Shown here piece after piece: positions 8,116-16,602 of a stretch of DNA of 64,000 nt. The DNA is from Elusimicrobium minutum Pei191. GTDB taxonomy: Bacteria; Elusimicrobiota; Elusimicrobia; Elusimicrobiales; Elusimicrobiaceae. A model generated the notes under the pieces. It did not search any database. It saw only the letters and a list, made by a program, of their open reading frames with translations, and was not told the DNA's origin. Numbering within the stretch: the first letter of the stretch is position 1; each line of letters opens with the position of its first letter. The position numbers and the translations under genes were made by a program. Location of the stretch: positions 1,178,001 to 1,242,000 of the forward strand of contig NC_010644.1 of NCBI RefSeq assembly GCF_000020145.1. The letters are read 5' to 3'.

Positions 8116-9344
8116 CGAGAAATATTAAGCTTTTCTTTAACGTAAGCCGTAAGGTAAAAAGATCCGCAAAAAAGGGTGTGCCGTTTAAAATCAAAACACG
8201 GCAGCTTTTTTAAAGATAATATTTTTGTTTTAGGGTAAAAAACAGGCTTTGAACAAGCTTTTATATCTTTTGGAGCCGCGGCCCGCACGGAAGGATACGA
8301 GGTAAGATTAACCGCGCTGAAATGCGGCGCGAGCATATTTATTATTTTGCCGTATTCTTTATCTTTAGAAGAGGCAAAAACAAGCTCCGCGTTAGGATAA
8401 AAAGGCATATTTTTATAAGTTTCTATTAAATTTTTGGCGGCCTCGGCATTATGCCCGCCGTCTAAAATTAGTGTTTTACCTTTTTGTTTAATAATTTCAA
8501 AACGGCTTTCAAGCATGCTTTTTTCTATACCCGTTTTTATATGTTTTTCTTTTACTCTTAAAATCCGCGCGGATTTGGCAGCTATAGCGGCGTTTATTGT
8601 TTGCGGGTAACCCAAAAGTTTTAAGTTTATCTTTTTACCGTTTTTATAAACCGCGGTCATAGTACCGTTTTTTAAATATTTTATTTCTTTTGCGCCGCGC
8701 GTAAAATATAAAGGGGCTTTATTTTTTTTAGCCGTTTCTAAAAGTATTTTTTTTGCAGAACCCTTAATTTCCCCCGCTACGCAAGGAACGCCGGGTTTTA
8801 TTATACCGGCTTTTTGCGCGGCTATTTTTTGTATGGTGCCGCCCAAAATGTCTTTATGGTCAAAATCTATTGAAGTTACGGCAGTTAAAACGGGGATTAG
8901 AACATTGGTAGCGTCCATAAGACCGCCAAGGCCTGTTTCAACAACCGCGTAGTCAACTTTATTTTTGGCAAAATAATAAAAAGCGGCGCAGGTTAAAATT
9001 TCAAAATAATTAAGAGGTTCAACCTCCGCCGCTAAAACTTTTTTAATGGCGGCAGCGAAGCTTTTTTTATTTATGTTTTTACCGTTAATTTTTACTCTCT
9101 CGCAAGGAGTAATAATATGGGGCGAGGTATATAAACCGGTTTTAAAACCGGCGGCGGATAAAATGTTAGCTGTCATTACAGCCGTGGAACCTTTGCCGTT
9201 TGTGCCCGCGATATGAACAGTTTTTATTTTTTTATGAGGGGAACCTAAATTAAAAAGAGCAAAATTAACAGCGTTAAAATTCTGCTCTTTTTTAATTGTG
9301 AAATGCCTTTTTAATATTTTTTTGTAGATAGCTTCAAAACTCAT
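8112..9344 (-). CDS. folC: bifunctional dihydrofolate / folylpolyglutamate synthase
   Basis: The enzyme adds L-Glu to dihydropteroate and to folates with ATP. The 410 residues match the family. HIAGTNGKGST (44-54) is the P-loop, SPHIITPCERVKING follows, and ETGLGGLMDATNV and a DGGHNAEA block in the C-terminal Mur-ligase-like domain complete the signature. It begins one base after the murA stop, so it is in the murA transcript. Whether it has one or both activities cannot be decided by eye. Confidence 0.9.
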   Translation of the reverse strand: MSFEAIYKKILKRHFTIKKEQNFNAVNFALFNLGSPHKKIKTVHIAGTNGKGSTAVMTANILSAAGFKTGLYTSPHIITPCERVKINGKNINKKSFAAAIKKVLAAEVEPLNYFEILTCAAFYYFAKNKVDYAVVETGLGGLMDATNVLIPVLTAVTSIDFDHKDILGGTIQKIAAQKAGIIKPGVPCVAGEIKGSAKKILLETAKKNKAPLYFTRGAKEIKYLKNGTMTAVYKNGKKINLKLLGYPQTINAAIAAKSARILRVKEKHIKTGIEKSMLESRFEIIKQKGKTLILDGGHNAEAAKNLIETYKNMPFYPNAELVFASSKDKEYGKIINMLAPHFSAVNLTSYPSVRAAAPKDIKACSKPVFYPKTKILSLKKLPCFDFKRHTLFCGSFYLTAYVKEKLNISR

Positions 9345-9345
9345 A

Positions 9346-10614
9346 TCAGTCTTTTAAAGGATTATCCCGCACTATTTTAGCACCTAAAGCGGCAAATTTA
9401 GCTTCAATGTTTTCATACCCGCGGTCTATGTGATACACACGGTCAATAACCGTATCTCCCGCGGCGCAAAGCGCGGCTATTACCAAAGCCGCCCCGCCCC
9501 GCAAATCGGAAGCCATTACATTGGCGCCGGAAAGTTCTTTAACCCCTTTAACTTTAGCCATTGTCTTTTCTATTGTAATATCCGCCCCCATGCGCACCAG
9601 TTCCGGCGCGTGCATATAACGGTTTTCAAAAATATCTTCCGTTATATCGCTTCCGCCGTCGGCAACACATAAAAGCACCATATAAGGGGCCTGCAAATCA
9701 GTAGCGAAACCGGGGTAAGGCATTGTCCTTATTCCAACGGGTTTTATTTTGCCGTTAGAAGGCGCTGTTATGTGAATGCGCCCCTGCCCCACGCTTACGC
9801 CAAAACCCGCGTCTTTTAAGTTTTCAAGCAAAATGTCGTTATGCTCGGGCACGCAGTTTTTTATAACAACGTCTCCTTTTGTGGCGGCGGCCGCAAGAAT
9901 AAATGTACCTGTCTCAATACGGTCGGCCACTACGGTATGCGTCATTGAGCCTAAAGTTTTTTTACCTTCAACAATAATGCGACCTTTGGAATCAATGCTT
10001 ATTTGCGCGCCCATTGTTTTTAAAGCGCAGATAAGGTCCTCCACTTCGGGTTCTTTAGCGGCGTTTTCAATTATTGTTTTGCCCGGTATCAAACTGGCGC
10101 ACATCATAATATTTATTGTGGCGCCCACGCTGGGGAATCTTAAAACTATTTTAGCGGGTTTAAGTTCGTCCGCGCTTATAACCACATCGCCTTTTTTGGT
10201 TGACTCAGCTGCGCCGAATTTTTTAAACCCCTGTAAATGGATATCCACTGGGCGTACTCCTATGGCGCAGCCGCCCGGCAGCGGTATTTGTGTGTGTTTT
10301 AACCTGGCCAGCAAAGGCCCCGCCACCCAAAAACTGGCCCTCATTTGTTTAACAAGTTCATAGGGAAGAATGGAATTTAATTCTTTATTTTTTGTAATTA
10401 CCGCCGTACCGTTATTATATTCCACTTTTTTGCCAAGCACTTCTAAAAGTTTAAAAGTTGTTCTTATGTCACGCAGATTCGGAACACGGTTAAGGACGCA
10501 TTTTTCGTCAGTTAAAAGAGTAGCCATAAGTATAGGCAAAGCCGCGTTTTTAGAGCCGCTTATCTCAACCTCACCTTGTAATTTTACCGGCCCTTTAATA
10601 GTAAACCTGTCCAT
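9346..10614 (-). CDS. murA: UDP-N-acetylglucosamine 1-carboxyvinyltransferase
   Basis: MurA transfers enolpyruvate from PEP to UDP-GlcNAc, the first committed step of peptidoglycan synthesis. It has 422 residues, the usual length. The N-terminal ISGSKNAALPIL holds the conserved Lys-Asn. PLPGGCAIGVRPVDIH carries the active-site Cys at 116, so the protein should be fosfomycin-sensitive (Cys, not Asp). DRIETGTF and GFATDLQAP are further family motifs. It follows prmC closely and has its own promoter inside the prmC 3' end; folC follows. Confidence 0.95.
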   Translation of the reverse strand: MDRFTIKGPVKLQGEVEISGSKNAALPILMATLLTDEKCVLNRVPNLRDIRTTFKLLEVLGKKVEYNNGTAVITKNKELNSILPYELVKQMRASFWVAGPLLARLKHTQIPLPGGCAIGVRPVDIHLQGFKKFGAAESTKKGDVVISADELKPAKIVLRFPSVGATINIMMCASLIPGKTIIENAAKEPEVEDLICALKTMGAQISIDSKGRIIVEGKKTLGSMTHTVVADRIETGTFILAAAATKGDVVIKNCVPEHNDILLENLKDAGFGVSVGQGRIHITAPSNGKIKPVGIRTMPYPGFATDLQAPYMVLLCVADGGSDITEDIFENRYMHAPELVRMGADITIEKTMAKVKGVKELSGANVMASDLRGGAALVIAALCAAGDTVIDRVYHIDRGYENIEAKFAALGAKIVRDNPLKD

Positions 10615-10646
10615 TTTTTGCCTCTTAAAATAATAAATTTAAATAT

Positions 10647-10675
10647 AGTATACGATTATTACGCTTTTTGGGCAA
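10647..10675 (-). promoter_or_regulatory. promoter for murA-folC
   Basis: On the minus strand TTGCCC (10670-10675), a 17-base spacer and TATACT (10647-10652) lie 33 bases before the murA ATG. The -35 is inside the last codons of prmC. Confidence 0.55.
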
Positions 10676-11492
10676 ATACAAACCTGTATATGCCAAACAT
10701 ATCTTTTTTTACTTCTACGGAGCGCCAAATATTTTTGTCAAACAAACCTTCTATTTCACGCTCCCGGTTAATACCGTATTCCATGGTAAGTAAGCCGCCG
10801 GTTTCCAAAAAATCAGGGGCGTATAAAATTATTTGGGTTATGATATCAAGGCCGTTCTCCCCCCCGTCAAGGGCCGCTTGCGGCTCTTCCTTAACCTCGC
10901 GGCTAAGGCCCGCAAGATCACCCGTGGGAATATAAGGCGGGTTAGTTATAATTAAATCGAAAGCGCCGTAAATATTTTCAAACAAATCACCGTATATAAG
11001 CTCAACATTCTGAAGACCGAATTTTTTTACGTTCTTTTCAGCCGTAAGAAGCGCAGCCATTGAGTTATCCACGCCAGTAACCTGCGCCGAGCGGTATTTC
11101 ATGGCCATAGAGCAGGCTATACACCCGCTGCCTGTACACATATCTAAAATTCTTTTTGGTTTGCCAAGCATAGAGGAGGAGATTTCAACAAGTTCCTCGG
11201 TTTCCGGCCTGGGAACAAGAACGTCTGAATCAACTATAAAAGTATGTCCGCAAAAATCCTGCGTGCCGGTTATATAAGCTAAAGGCATACCGAGTAAACG
11301 CTTATTAATAAAATCAAAATATTTTTGTGCGTCTTCAGCGCCGACTTCCCGCTCTTGGTTAGAAAGTACAACGCCCCTGCTTAAATTTAAAACATGGGCA
11401 AGCAAAAACTCAGCGTTAGCGTCGATCTCGTCAATAGAATTTTTTTTAAGGATTTCTTTTGCTTGGGATAATAGTTCTTTTATGCTTGCCAT
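10659..11492 (-). CDS. prmC: release factor glutamine methyltransferase
   Basis: PrmC N5-methylates the Gln of the GGQ motif in release factors, using SAM. It has 277 residues. The N-terminal helical domain is followed by VLVPRPETE (91-99), the SAM loop DMCTGSGCIA (117-126) and the catalytic NPPY (184-187). Its usual partner prfA is encoded 1.7 kb away on the same strand, with two pilin genes and an opposite-strand gene between them. The ATG has no Shine-Dalgarno but has TATAAT (11498-11503) five bases upstream, so the message may be leaderless. Confidence 0.93.
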   Translation of the reverse strand: MASIKELLSQAKEILKKNSIDEIDANAEFLLAHVLNLSRGVVLSNQEREVGAEDAQKYFDFINKRLLGMPLAYITGTQDFCGHTFIVDSDVLVPRPETEELVEISSSMLGKPKRILDMCTGSGCIACSMAMKYRSAQVTGVDNSMAALLTAEKNVKKFGLQNVELIYGDLFENIYGAFDLIITNPPYIPTGDLAGLSREVKEEPQAALDGGENGLDIITQIILYAPDFLETGGLLTMEYGINREREIEGLFDKNIWRSVEVKKDMFGIYRFVFAQKA

Positions 11493-11534
11493 ACTTTATT
11501 ATAGAATATATGTAATTACTTAGCAGGAGGGATT

Positions 11535-12056
11535 ATGAGAAGCGCGTACCAAAACATGCGTCATTTTTGGATTCATGAAAGCAAAAAAGACGTTAAGGCG
11601 AAATTTCCTGAATTAGGGGAAAACAATATAATAATAGCGGGTATAGAATTTTCTATGGAGGACCACAATAAAAAAGAAAAAAACATCTTTTTTGCCTCTT
11701 CGACCTTGGGCGACACAAGCATGTATTTTGAAAACAACAGCCCGAGCGGCATAGGCGGGCTTATAGCCGGCGACGACGCGATGGTAAAAGAAGCGTCAAA
11801 AAACTTACTGGATGCCGCGTCAAAAGCCGCAAGTTTAATGGTAGTGTCGGATGAACTTCCCTCGGCAGACTTATTTAAAACAACATTTTTTGCGGTTTCA
11901 AAACATACGCTTTACACAAAACAATTAACTAATGAAGAAGGTTTAGATAAGGAAAATCCTTTCCACCCCTTTTTCAAAGCGGCTAATAAAATGCTAACTG
12001 CTTTAAGAGTGGCTGACGCAAAAGCAAAAGAAGCACAATCAAAAGAACTCAAATAA
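11535..12056 (+). CDS. conserved-looking hypothetical protein
   Basis: A well-formed gene with an AGGAGG Shine-Dalgarno at 11524-11529, diverging from prmC and converging on the pilins. The 173-residue product has no signal peptide or membrane segment. It has a mixed alpha/beta N-terminal half and an Ala/Lys-rich helical C-terminus. I recognise no motif. It is one of the few plus-strand genes in the window and sits within the split prfA-prmC pair. Confidence 0.6.
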   Translation: MRSAYQNMRHFWIHESKKDVKAKFPELGENNIIIAGIEFSMEDHNKKEKNIFFASSTLGDTSMYFENNSPSGIGGLIAGDDAMVKEASKNLLDAASKAASLMVVSDELPSADLFKTTFFAVSKHTLYTKQLTNEEGLDKENPFHPFFKAANKMLTALRVADAKAKEAQSKELK

Positions 12057-12069
12057 TTTTTAAATAAAA

Positions 12070-12092
12070 TACCCCCTAAAAAACCGGGGGTA
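12070..12092 (-). terminator. terminator after the pilin genes
   Basis: TACCCCC (12070-12076) pairs with GGGGGTA (12086-12092). On the minus strand the stem is followed by TTTTATTT, so it ends the pilin transcript; on the plus strand no T-run follows. Confidence 0.6.
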
Positions 12093-12133
12093 AAAACAGT
12101 GAAAACACTATTAAACCAAGTTTTTATTAGTTT

Positions 12134-12607
12134 TTAGTTAACCACACAATTTGTTATTTTACCGCATGCGGCTTTGCAGCCGTCGGTACTGTCTAAATTA
12201 TGACAAGTCAAAGGTGTTACGGGTTTTAAAAAACTCGAATCATACTCTCTGGTTAAGAAGTAAGAGTTTTCATTTCCTTTTGTTCTTAGCGCATATGTAA
12301 TTATAGAACCGATAGAAACGCCATACTCCCAATCTTTAGTTTTATAACAACATTCATTATCCCAACAATCGCAAGAATATGTGCCCGGCAAAGTTATTGA
12401 TGAGGTTTCAACAAGATCCCAGCTAACACCACCCTTTTCCAGGTTTGAAATTGACACCATTCTGTCCAAAGTAGCCATTGCAATCTTTGCTTCGGATATA
12501 CGGCTTTTTTCAACCGATTTAGTATATTGAGGCAAAGCGATTGCCGCTAAAATGCCTATTATTAAAACAACTACCAATAATTCAATAAGAGTAAATCCCT
12601 CTTTCAT
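12134..12607 (-). CDS. type IV pilin-like protein (prepilin)
   Basis: The 157-residue product begins [19 protein letters not shown], the class III/IVa prepilin leader. Cleavage after Gly4 would leave an N-methylated Phe, and Glu5 of the mature protein is present. The hydrophobic helix runs to about residue 24 and is followed by PQY and VEKSR. The C-terminal head is Cys-rich ([11 protein letters not shown], then four more Cys), suggesting several disulfides in the periplasm or outside the cell. The AGGAGAATAT ribosome site is identical to that of the next pilin. No assembly genes are nearby, so the peptidase and ATPase must be elsewhere. Pilin and pseudopilin cannot be told apart here. Confidence 0.85.
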   Translation of the reverse strand: MKEGFTLIELLVVVLIIGILAAIALPQYTKSVEKSRISEAKIAMATLDRMVSISNLEKGGVSWDLVETSSITLPGTYSCDCWDNECCYKTKDWEYGVSIGSIITYALRTKGNENSYFLTREYDSSFLKPVTPLTCHNLDSTDGCKAACGKITNCVVN

Positions 12608-12654
12608 ATATTCTCCTGTCAGATGTTTATTTAAGAACTCCGGTTGCTAAAAAA

Positions 12655-13110
12655 TTATCTGAGTATACAGTAGGTTCCGTCAGAAGACCAACTTTCACAC
12701 CCCAGTGAATTGCATATCTCCTTGGTGTTAGGGTTGCCGTTTGTTTTACATATTCTTTTGCCTTTCATAGACTGATACGCCGCCGCCGGATTTTGCAGAT
12801 ACACTTCAATATTATAATAATAGTTTGAACTTCTTGACGCTGCTATATAGCTGGGAGGATAATCCGAATAATATTTGAATCTTGGGGAATCTTGCATCTC
12901 AATATCCAAATCAGCAAAATCACTGGTATATTCGCCCGTTTGCATAAAGTAAATTTCTTCCGCGTCGGCCATTGCTTTTAAGTTTATAAAAGCCTCCGTC
13001 GCGCGGGATTTTTCAACCGTTTTATTATATTGCGGCAAAGCTATCGCCGCTAAAATGCCTATTATTAAAACCACTACCAACAACTCAATAAGAGTAAATC
13101 CTTTTTTCAT
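12655..13110 (-). CDS. type IV pilin-like protein (prepilin)
   Basis: The 151-residue paralogue begins [19 protein letters not shown] with the same AGGAGAATAT ribosome site and a nearly identical first 35 codons. The globular part differs from its neighbour but matches the broken pilin gene at 32521-32967 (INLKA.A.A.EIY.MQTG.YT, then [11 protein letters not shown] near the C-terminus). The two C-terminal Cys regions probably form the disulfide loop of the head. It lies 39 bases after prfA and may share its transcript. Confidence 0.85.
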   Translation of the reverse strand: MKKGFTLIELLVVVLIIGILAAIALPQYNKTVEKSRATEAFINLKAMADAEEIYFMQTGEYTSDFADLDIEMQDSPRFKYYSDYPPSYIAASRSSNYYYNIEVYLQNPAAAYQSMKGKRICKTNGNPNTKEICNSLGCESWSSDGTYCILR

Positions 13111-13149
13111 ATATTCTCCTGTTGATAAAATATACCAAATAAATATTAG

Positions 13150-14208
13150 TTAAAGCTCAAGATTTTTTATTTTAGCCTCAAGCCTTAAGGTTCTTAAATC
13201 GTTTAGAATTTCCTCAATCTGTCCTTCCATGATTTCAGTGATGTTGTGGTAGGATTTTTCCGTCCTGTGGTCAGTAACGCGGCTTTGCGGAAAGTTATAA
13301 GTTCTTATTTTTTCGCTCCTGTCGCCTGTGCCTACCTGGGATTTACGGGTATCGTAAATTTCTTTATTTCTTTTTTCTTCTTCCATTTGGTAAAGTTTCG
13401 CTCTAAGCATGTTCATGGCCTTAATTCTGTTTGCGCCCTGGCTGCGCTCCTCACGGCAGCTGACAACAACGCCGGTAGGTTTGTGGATAAGTCTGACAGC
13501 CGTTTCAACTTTATTAACATTTTGTCCGCCCGCTCCGCCGGCGCGGCAGGTTTCCATTTCAATATCCGCGGGGTTAATCTGTATGTCAACTTCTTCCGCT
13601 TCGGGCATAATAGCAACTGTTATTGTTGAAGTATGCACACGGCCGCTTGTTTCCGTGTCAGGCACGCGCTGTACGCGATGTGTGCCTGATTCGTCGCGAA
13701 GCCAGGAATAAGCCCCGTCGCCTTTAATAAACATACTGGCGTATTTACATCCCTTAAGACCTGTGGGCGTGTATTCCAAAAGTTCTGTCTTCCAACCTTT
13801 AGCGTCGGCAAAGCGCTGGTACACGCGTAACATTTCAGCCGCAAAAATAGAAGATTCGTCTCCCCCGGCTCCCGGGCGCAGTTCAAGGTAAATGCTTTTT
13901 GAGTCGTTCGGATCAGGCGGAATAACAAGCACGCGCAGCTCAGCTTCCAAAACAGGTATTTGAGCGTTAAGAGTTTCCATTTCCTCAGCCGCCATCTGCG
14001 ACATCTCTTTGTCAGACCCGTCTTTAATAATTTCCTGCGCGTCTTTAATTCCTTTTTGCGCCGCTTCAAGTTCCAAACCTTTTTCAACTATCGGACGTAA
14101 AAAAGCATGGCGTTTGGATTTTTTTTGCAATTCCTCGCTGGGCATATTGCCTGAAGACATTTCGGCCTCTAAAGTTTTAAATTCTTCCAAATATTTACTG
14201 ATATCCAT
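13150..14208 (-). CDS. prfA: peptide chain release factor 1
   Basis: RF1 reads UAA and UAG stop codons and triggers peptide release. I chose the ATG at 14208 ([10 protein letters not shown]) because AGAGAG lies seven bases upstream; a longer frame starting MLREQK would put that site inside the gene. The protein then has 352 residues. RPGAGGDES and the catalytic GGQ at about 227-229 are present, and VPDTE gives the PxT tripeptide that marks RF1 rather than RF2. The GGQ Gln is the PrmC substrate. A strong inverted repeat separates it from the carboxyltransferase gene. Confidence 0.95.
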   Translation of the reverse strand: MDISKYLEEFKTLEAEMSSGNMPSEELQKKSKRHAFLRPIVEKGLELEAAQKGIKDAQEIIKDGSDKEMSQMAAEEMETLNAQIPVLEAELRVLVIPPDPNDSKSIYLELRPGAGGDESSIFAAEMLRVYQRFADAKGWKTELLEYTPTGLKGCKYASMFIKGDGAYSWLRDESGTHRVQRVPDTETSGRVHTSTITVAIMPEAEEVDIQINPADIEMETCRAGGAGGQNVNKVETAVRLIHKPTGVVVSCREERSQGANRIKAMNMLRAKLYQMEEEKRNKEIYDTRKSQVGTGDRSEKIRTYNFPQSRVTDHRTEKSYHNITEIMEGQIEEILNDLRTLRLEAKIKNLEL

Positions 14209-14251
14209 TTTTTGCTCTCTTAACATTAATTTAGTTTTACGGCTAACAAAG

Positions 14252-14288
14252 CGGGCGGTTGCGGTAAAATTTTTACCGCAACCGCCCG
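14252..14288 (-). terminator. 18-bp perfect inverted repeat, probable terminator or processing hairpin
   Basis: The arms 14252-14269 and 14271-14288 are exact reverse complements around a single central base. As RNA it would be a very stable stem. The T-run after it is poor on both strands (GCTTTGTT on minus), so it may act as a weak terminator or an RNA-stabilising hairpin at the end of the megasynthase operon. Confidence 0.5.
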
Positions 14289-14299
14289 ATTATAAACAG

Positions 14300-15907
14300 C
14301 TAAAGGGGTATATTGCCTTTTTTGGGATTTTCTCTCGCGTCTCTTTTTGTTTTTAAAATCCTAAAAGCCCTTATAATTTTTTCCCTGGCTTGGGCAGGCT
14401 CAATAACTTCGTCTATAGAACCTGTTGAAGCGGTCTGGTACGGACTTGCGAACTTATCTTTATATTCCTTGGTAAGTTTTTCTTTAAGTTCGGCTGCTTT
14501 ATCGCCGGCGGCTTTAATTTCCTTTGAATATAAAATTTCAACCGCGCCGCCCGGGCCCATAACGGCGATTTCCGCACTGGGAAGCGCAAAGTTAAAATCG
14601 CCTCGCAAATATTTTGAACTCATAGCTATATAAGCACCGCCATAAGCCTTTCTTAAAACCAATGTTACCTTAGGCACCGTAGCTTCCGAATAAGCGTACA
14701 AAAGTTTGGCGCCGTGTCTTATAATACCGCCGTGTTCCTGCTCAACTCCCGGCAGATATCCGCCGATATCAACTAATGTAAGTATCGGTATATTAAAATC
14801 ATTTAAAAAGCGTACAAAGCGGGCCGCCTTATCGCTCGCGTTAATATCCAAAGCACCGCCCAGGTAAGCGGAGTTATTGGCAACCACGCCCACAACCTCG
14901 CCGCCCATACGCATAAAACCTATTGTTATATTTTTAGCGTAATTTTGCTGTACTTCAAAAAATTCATAATTATCAGCCAAGCGCCATATAACATGCTGAA
15001 CGCGGTAGGCTTTTTTAGGGTCCATTTCGCAAATACTTTCAAGCACTTTTGTTTTTCTGTCGGCGGTATCTTCCGTAATTGTTAAGGCGGGCTTTTCTAA
15101 ACAGTTTTGGGGCAGGTATTCCAAAAGTTCGCGTACCTGCCTGAAACAATCCTGTTCGCTTTTAGCCACAAAATGGCAAACGCCGCTTTTTTCCGAGTGA
15201 GCCTGGCTGCCGCCCAAAGTATCAAAATCAACTTCCTCGCCGGTGGCGCTTTTTACAACACTGGGCCCCGTTACAAACATGTAGCTTATGCCTTCAACCA
15301 TAAAAATAAAATCCGTAAGCGCGGGCGAATAAACCGCCCCTCCGGCGCAAGGACCTAAAATAACGGAAATCTGCGGAATAACGCCCGACGCTTTTACATT
15401 ACGGTAAAAAATTTCGCCGTAGCCGTCTAAGCTTTCAACGCCTTCCTGTATTCTGGCACCGCCGGAATCTAATAAACCTATAACAGGTATTTTAGCTTCT
15501 AAGGCCATGTCCATAAGATGGGCTATTTTTTTCGCGTGGGCCATACCCAAAGAGCCGCCCAGCTGTGTAAAATCCTGTGAGAAAATAGCCACTTCACGGC
15601 CCGCTATTTTAGCAAAACCGGTTATAACGCCGTCGCCCTTAATATGTTTATCTTTAACGCCGAAATCCGTACAGTTGCTTTCAACTAAAGTTTTAATTTC
15701 AAAAAAGCTGTCTTCATCCACAAGATAGTTAATTCTTTCGCGCGCCGTAAATTTACCCTTTTCTTTTTGGGCTTTAATTTTGGCGGCGTCGCCTTTTCGG
15801 GTATCTTCATAAATTTTTCTGAACTTCACGATGTTTTGAGAAGTTTCTCTGGAACGTTTTTTATCTTGCTCCTGGTCCTTCTCAGGTCTGCCTAACATGT
15901 CCATCAT
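14300..15907 (-). CDS. acyl-CoA carboxylase carboxyltransferase subunit (PccB/MmdA type)
   Basis: The crotonase-fold subunit moves the carboxyl group between biotin and an acyl-CoA. I set the start at 15907 (MMDMLGRPEK) because GGAGG lies six bases before it; a GTG start further upstream would bury this site. The product has about 535 residues. LLDSGGARIQEG and GPCAGGAVYSPALTDF form the first oxyanion region; LVDIGGYLPGVEQEHGG and RKAYGGAYIAM form the second. The family covers propionyl-CoA carboxylase beta and methylmalonyl-CoA decarboxylase/transcarboxylase alpha; no biotin carrier or carboxylase gene is nearby to decide. It lies 42 bases after the PPTase in the megasynthase operon, so providing malonyl- or methylmalonyl-CoA to that enzyme is a reasonable inference. 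Confidence 0.9.
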   Translation of the reverse strand: MMDMLGRPEKDQEQDKKRSRETSQNIVKFRKIYEDTRKGDAAKIKAQKEKGKFTARERINYLVDEDSFFEIKTLVESNCTDFGVKDKHIKGDGVITGFAKIAGREVAIFSQDFTQLGGSLGMAHAKKIAHLMDMALEAKIPVIGLLDSGGARIQEGVESLDGYGEIFYRNVKASGVIPQISVILGPCAGGAVYSPALTDFIFMVEGISYMFVTGPSVVKSATGEEVDFDTLGGSQAHSEKSGVCHFVAKSEQDCFRQVRELLEYLPQNCLEKPALTITEDTADRKTKVLESICEMDPKKAYRVQHVIWRLADNYEFFEVQQNYAKNITIGFMRMGGEVVGVVANNSAYLGGALDINASDKAARFVRFLNDFNIPILTLVDIGGYLPGVEQEHGGIIRHGAKLLYAYSEATVPKVTLVLRKAYGGAYIAMSSKYLRGDFNFALPSAEIAVMGPGGAVEILYSKEIKAAGDKAAELKEKLTKEYKDKFASPYQTASTGSIDEVIEPAQAREKIIRAFRILKTKRDARENPKKGNIPL

Positions 15908-15949
15908 AAAAAATCCTCCGGGCACGGCTAAGTGTTCAAATTTTAATTT

Positions 15950-16570
15950 TTATACTACCTTACTGTAAGCGACCGCCACCGCAAAACCGTTTGTATAACT
16001 TAAATCCGTACTTATCACGGCTGCGCCAAGGCTGTTTTGCTTCTCTTTTAATTTGCCTTCCAAATACATTCTATCATTATCAAAACGGATGCTGTGCATA
16101 TCCACGCTTAAACCAAGCCCTAAAAGTTTTAAAACAGCTTCTTTTTTGGCCCATAAAGCGGTAAGAAATTCAGGTGAAGTTTCTGTAATTTCCTCTTTAG
16201 CGAAAGAAAAATTCCTCCACGCTTCGCTCCTTTCCTCAACACGCTCGATATCAACGCCCACAAGGCAGCCCCTGCCGGCGCACGCGCAAGCGTAAGCGTT
16301 GCTGTGCGATATCGACACATTTAAATTACTTTTAACCCCGTTAATAAAAAGCAGCGGGCGCCCGTCTTCATGTTTTAAAATCTCTATGCTTTTATAATCC
16401 GCTTTAACAAAATTATCTGAAAGAAGTTTTTTTAAAGCGTAACGGCCCGCTAAGTAATCCTGCCTGCGTTTCTCAATTTTTAAAGTTTGGCAGTATCGCT
16501 TTTCCTCTTGCGTTAAAAAATCTTCCGCAGAGGGCATTTGTTTAAACGGCAATACCAAAACTTTATACAT
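15950..16570 (-). CDS. Sfp-type 4'-phosphopantetheinyl transferase
   Basis: The enzyme moves phosphopantetheine from CoA onto carrier proteins. It has 206 residues, the size of the Sfp/AcpT group. Family motifs are in order: GRPLL (70-74), VSISHS (85-90), GVDIE (105-109) with the Mg-binding Asp and Glu, and WAKKEAVLK (140-148). It begins 32 bases after the megasynthase stop, so its natural substrate should be the four carrier domains of that protein. Those domains have Thr, not Ser, at the attachment position, which makes the specificity of this PPTase unusually interesting. Confidence 0.92.
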   Translation of the reverse strand: MYKVLVLPFKQMPSAEDFLTQEEKRYCQTLKIEKRRQDYLAGRYALKKLLSDNFVKADYKSIEILKHEDGRPLLFINGVKSNLNVSISHSNAYACACAGRGCLVGVDIERVEERSEAWRNFSFAKEEITETSPEFLTALWAKKEAVLKLLGLGLSVDMHSIRFDNDRMYLEGKLKEKQNSLGAAVISTDLSYTNGFAVAVAYSKVV

Positions 16571-16602
16571 GTAAACCTTTTAAAAAATTGTTATATCAAG
16601 AA

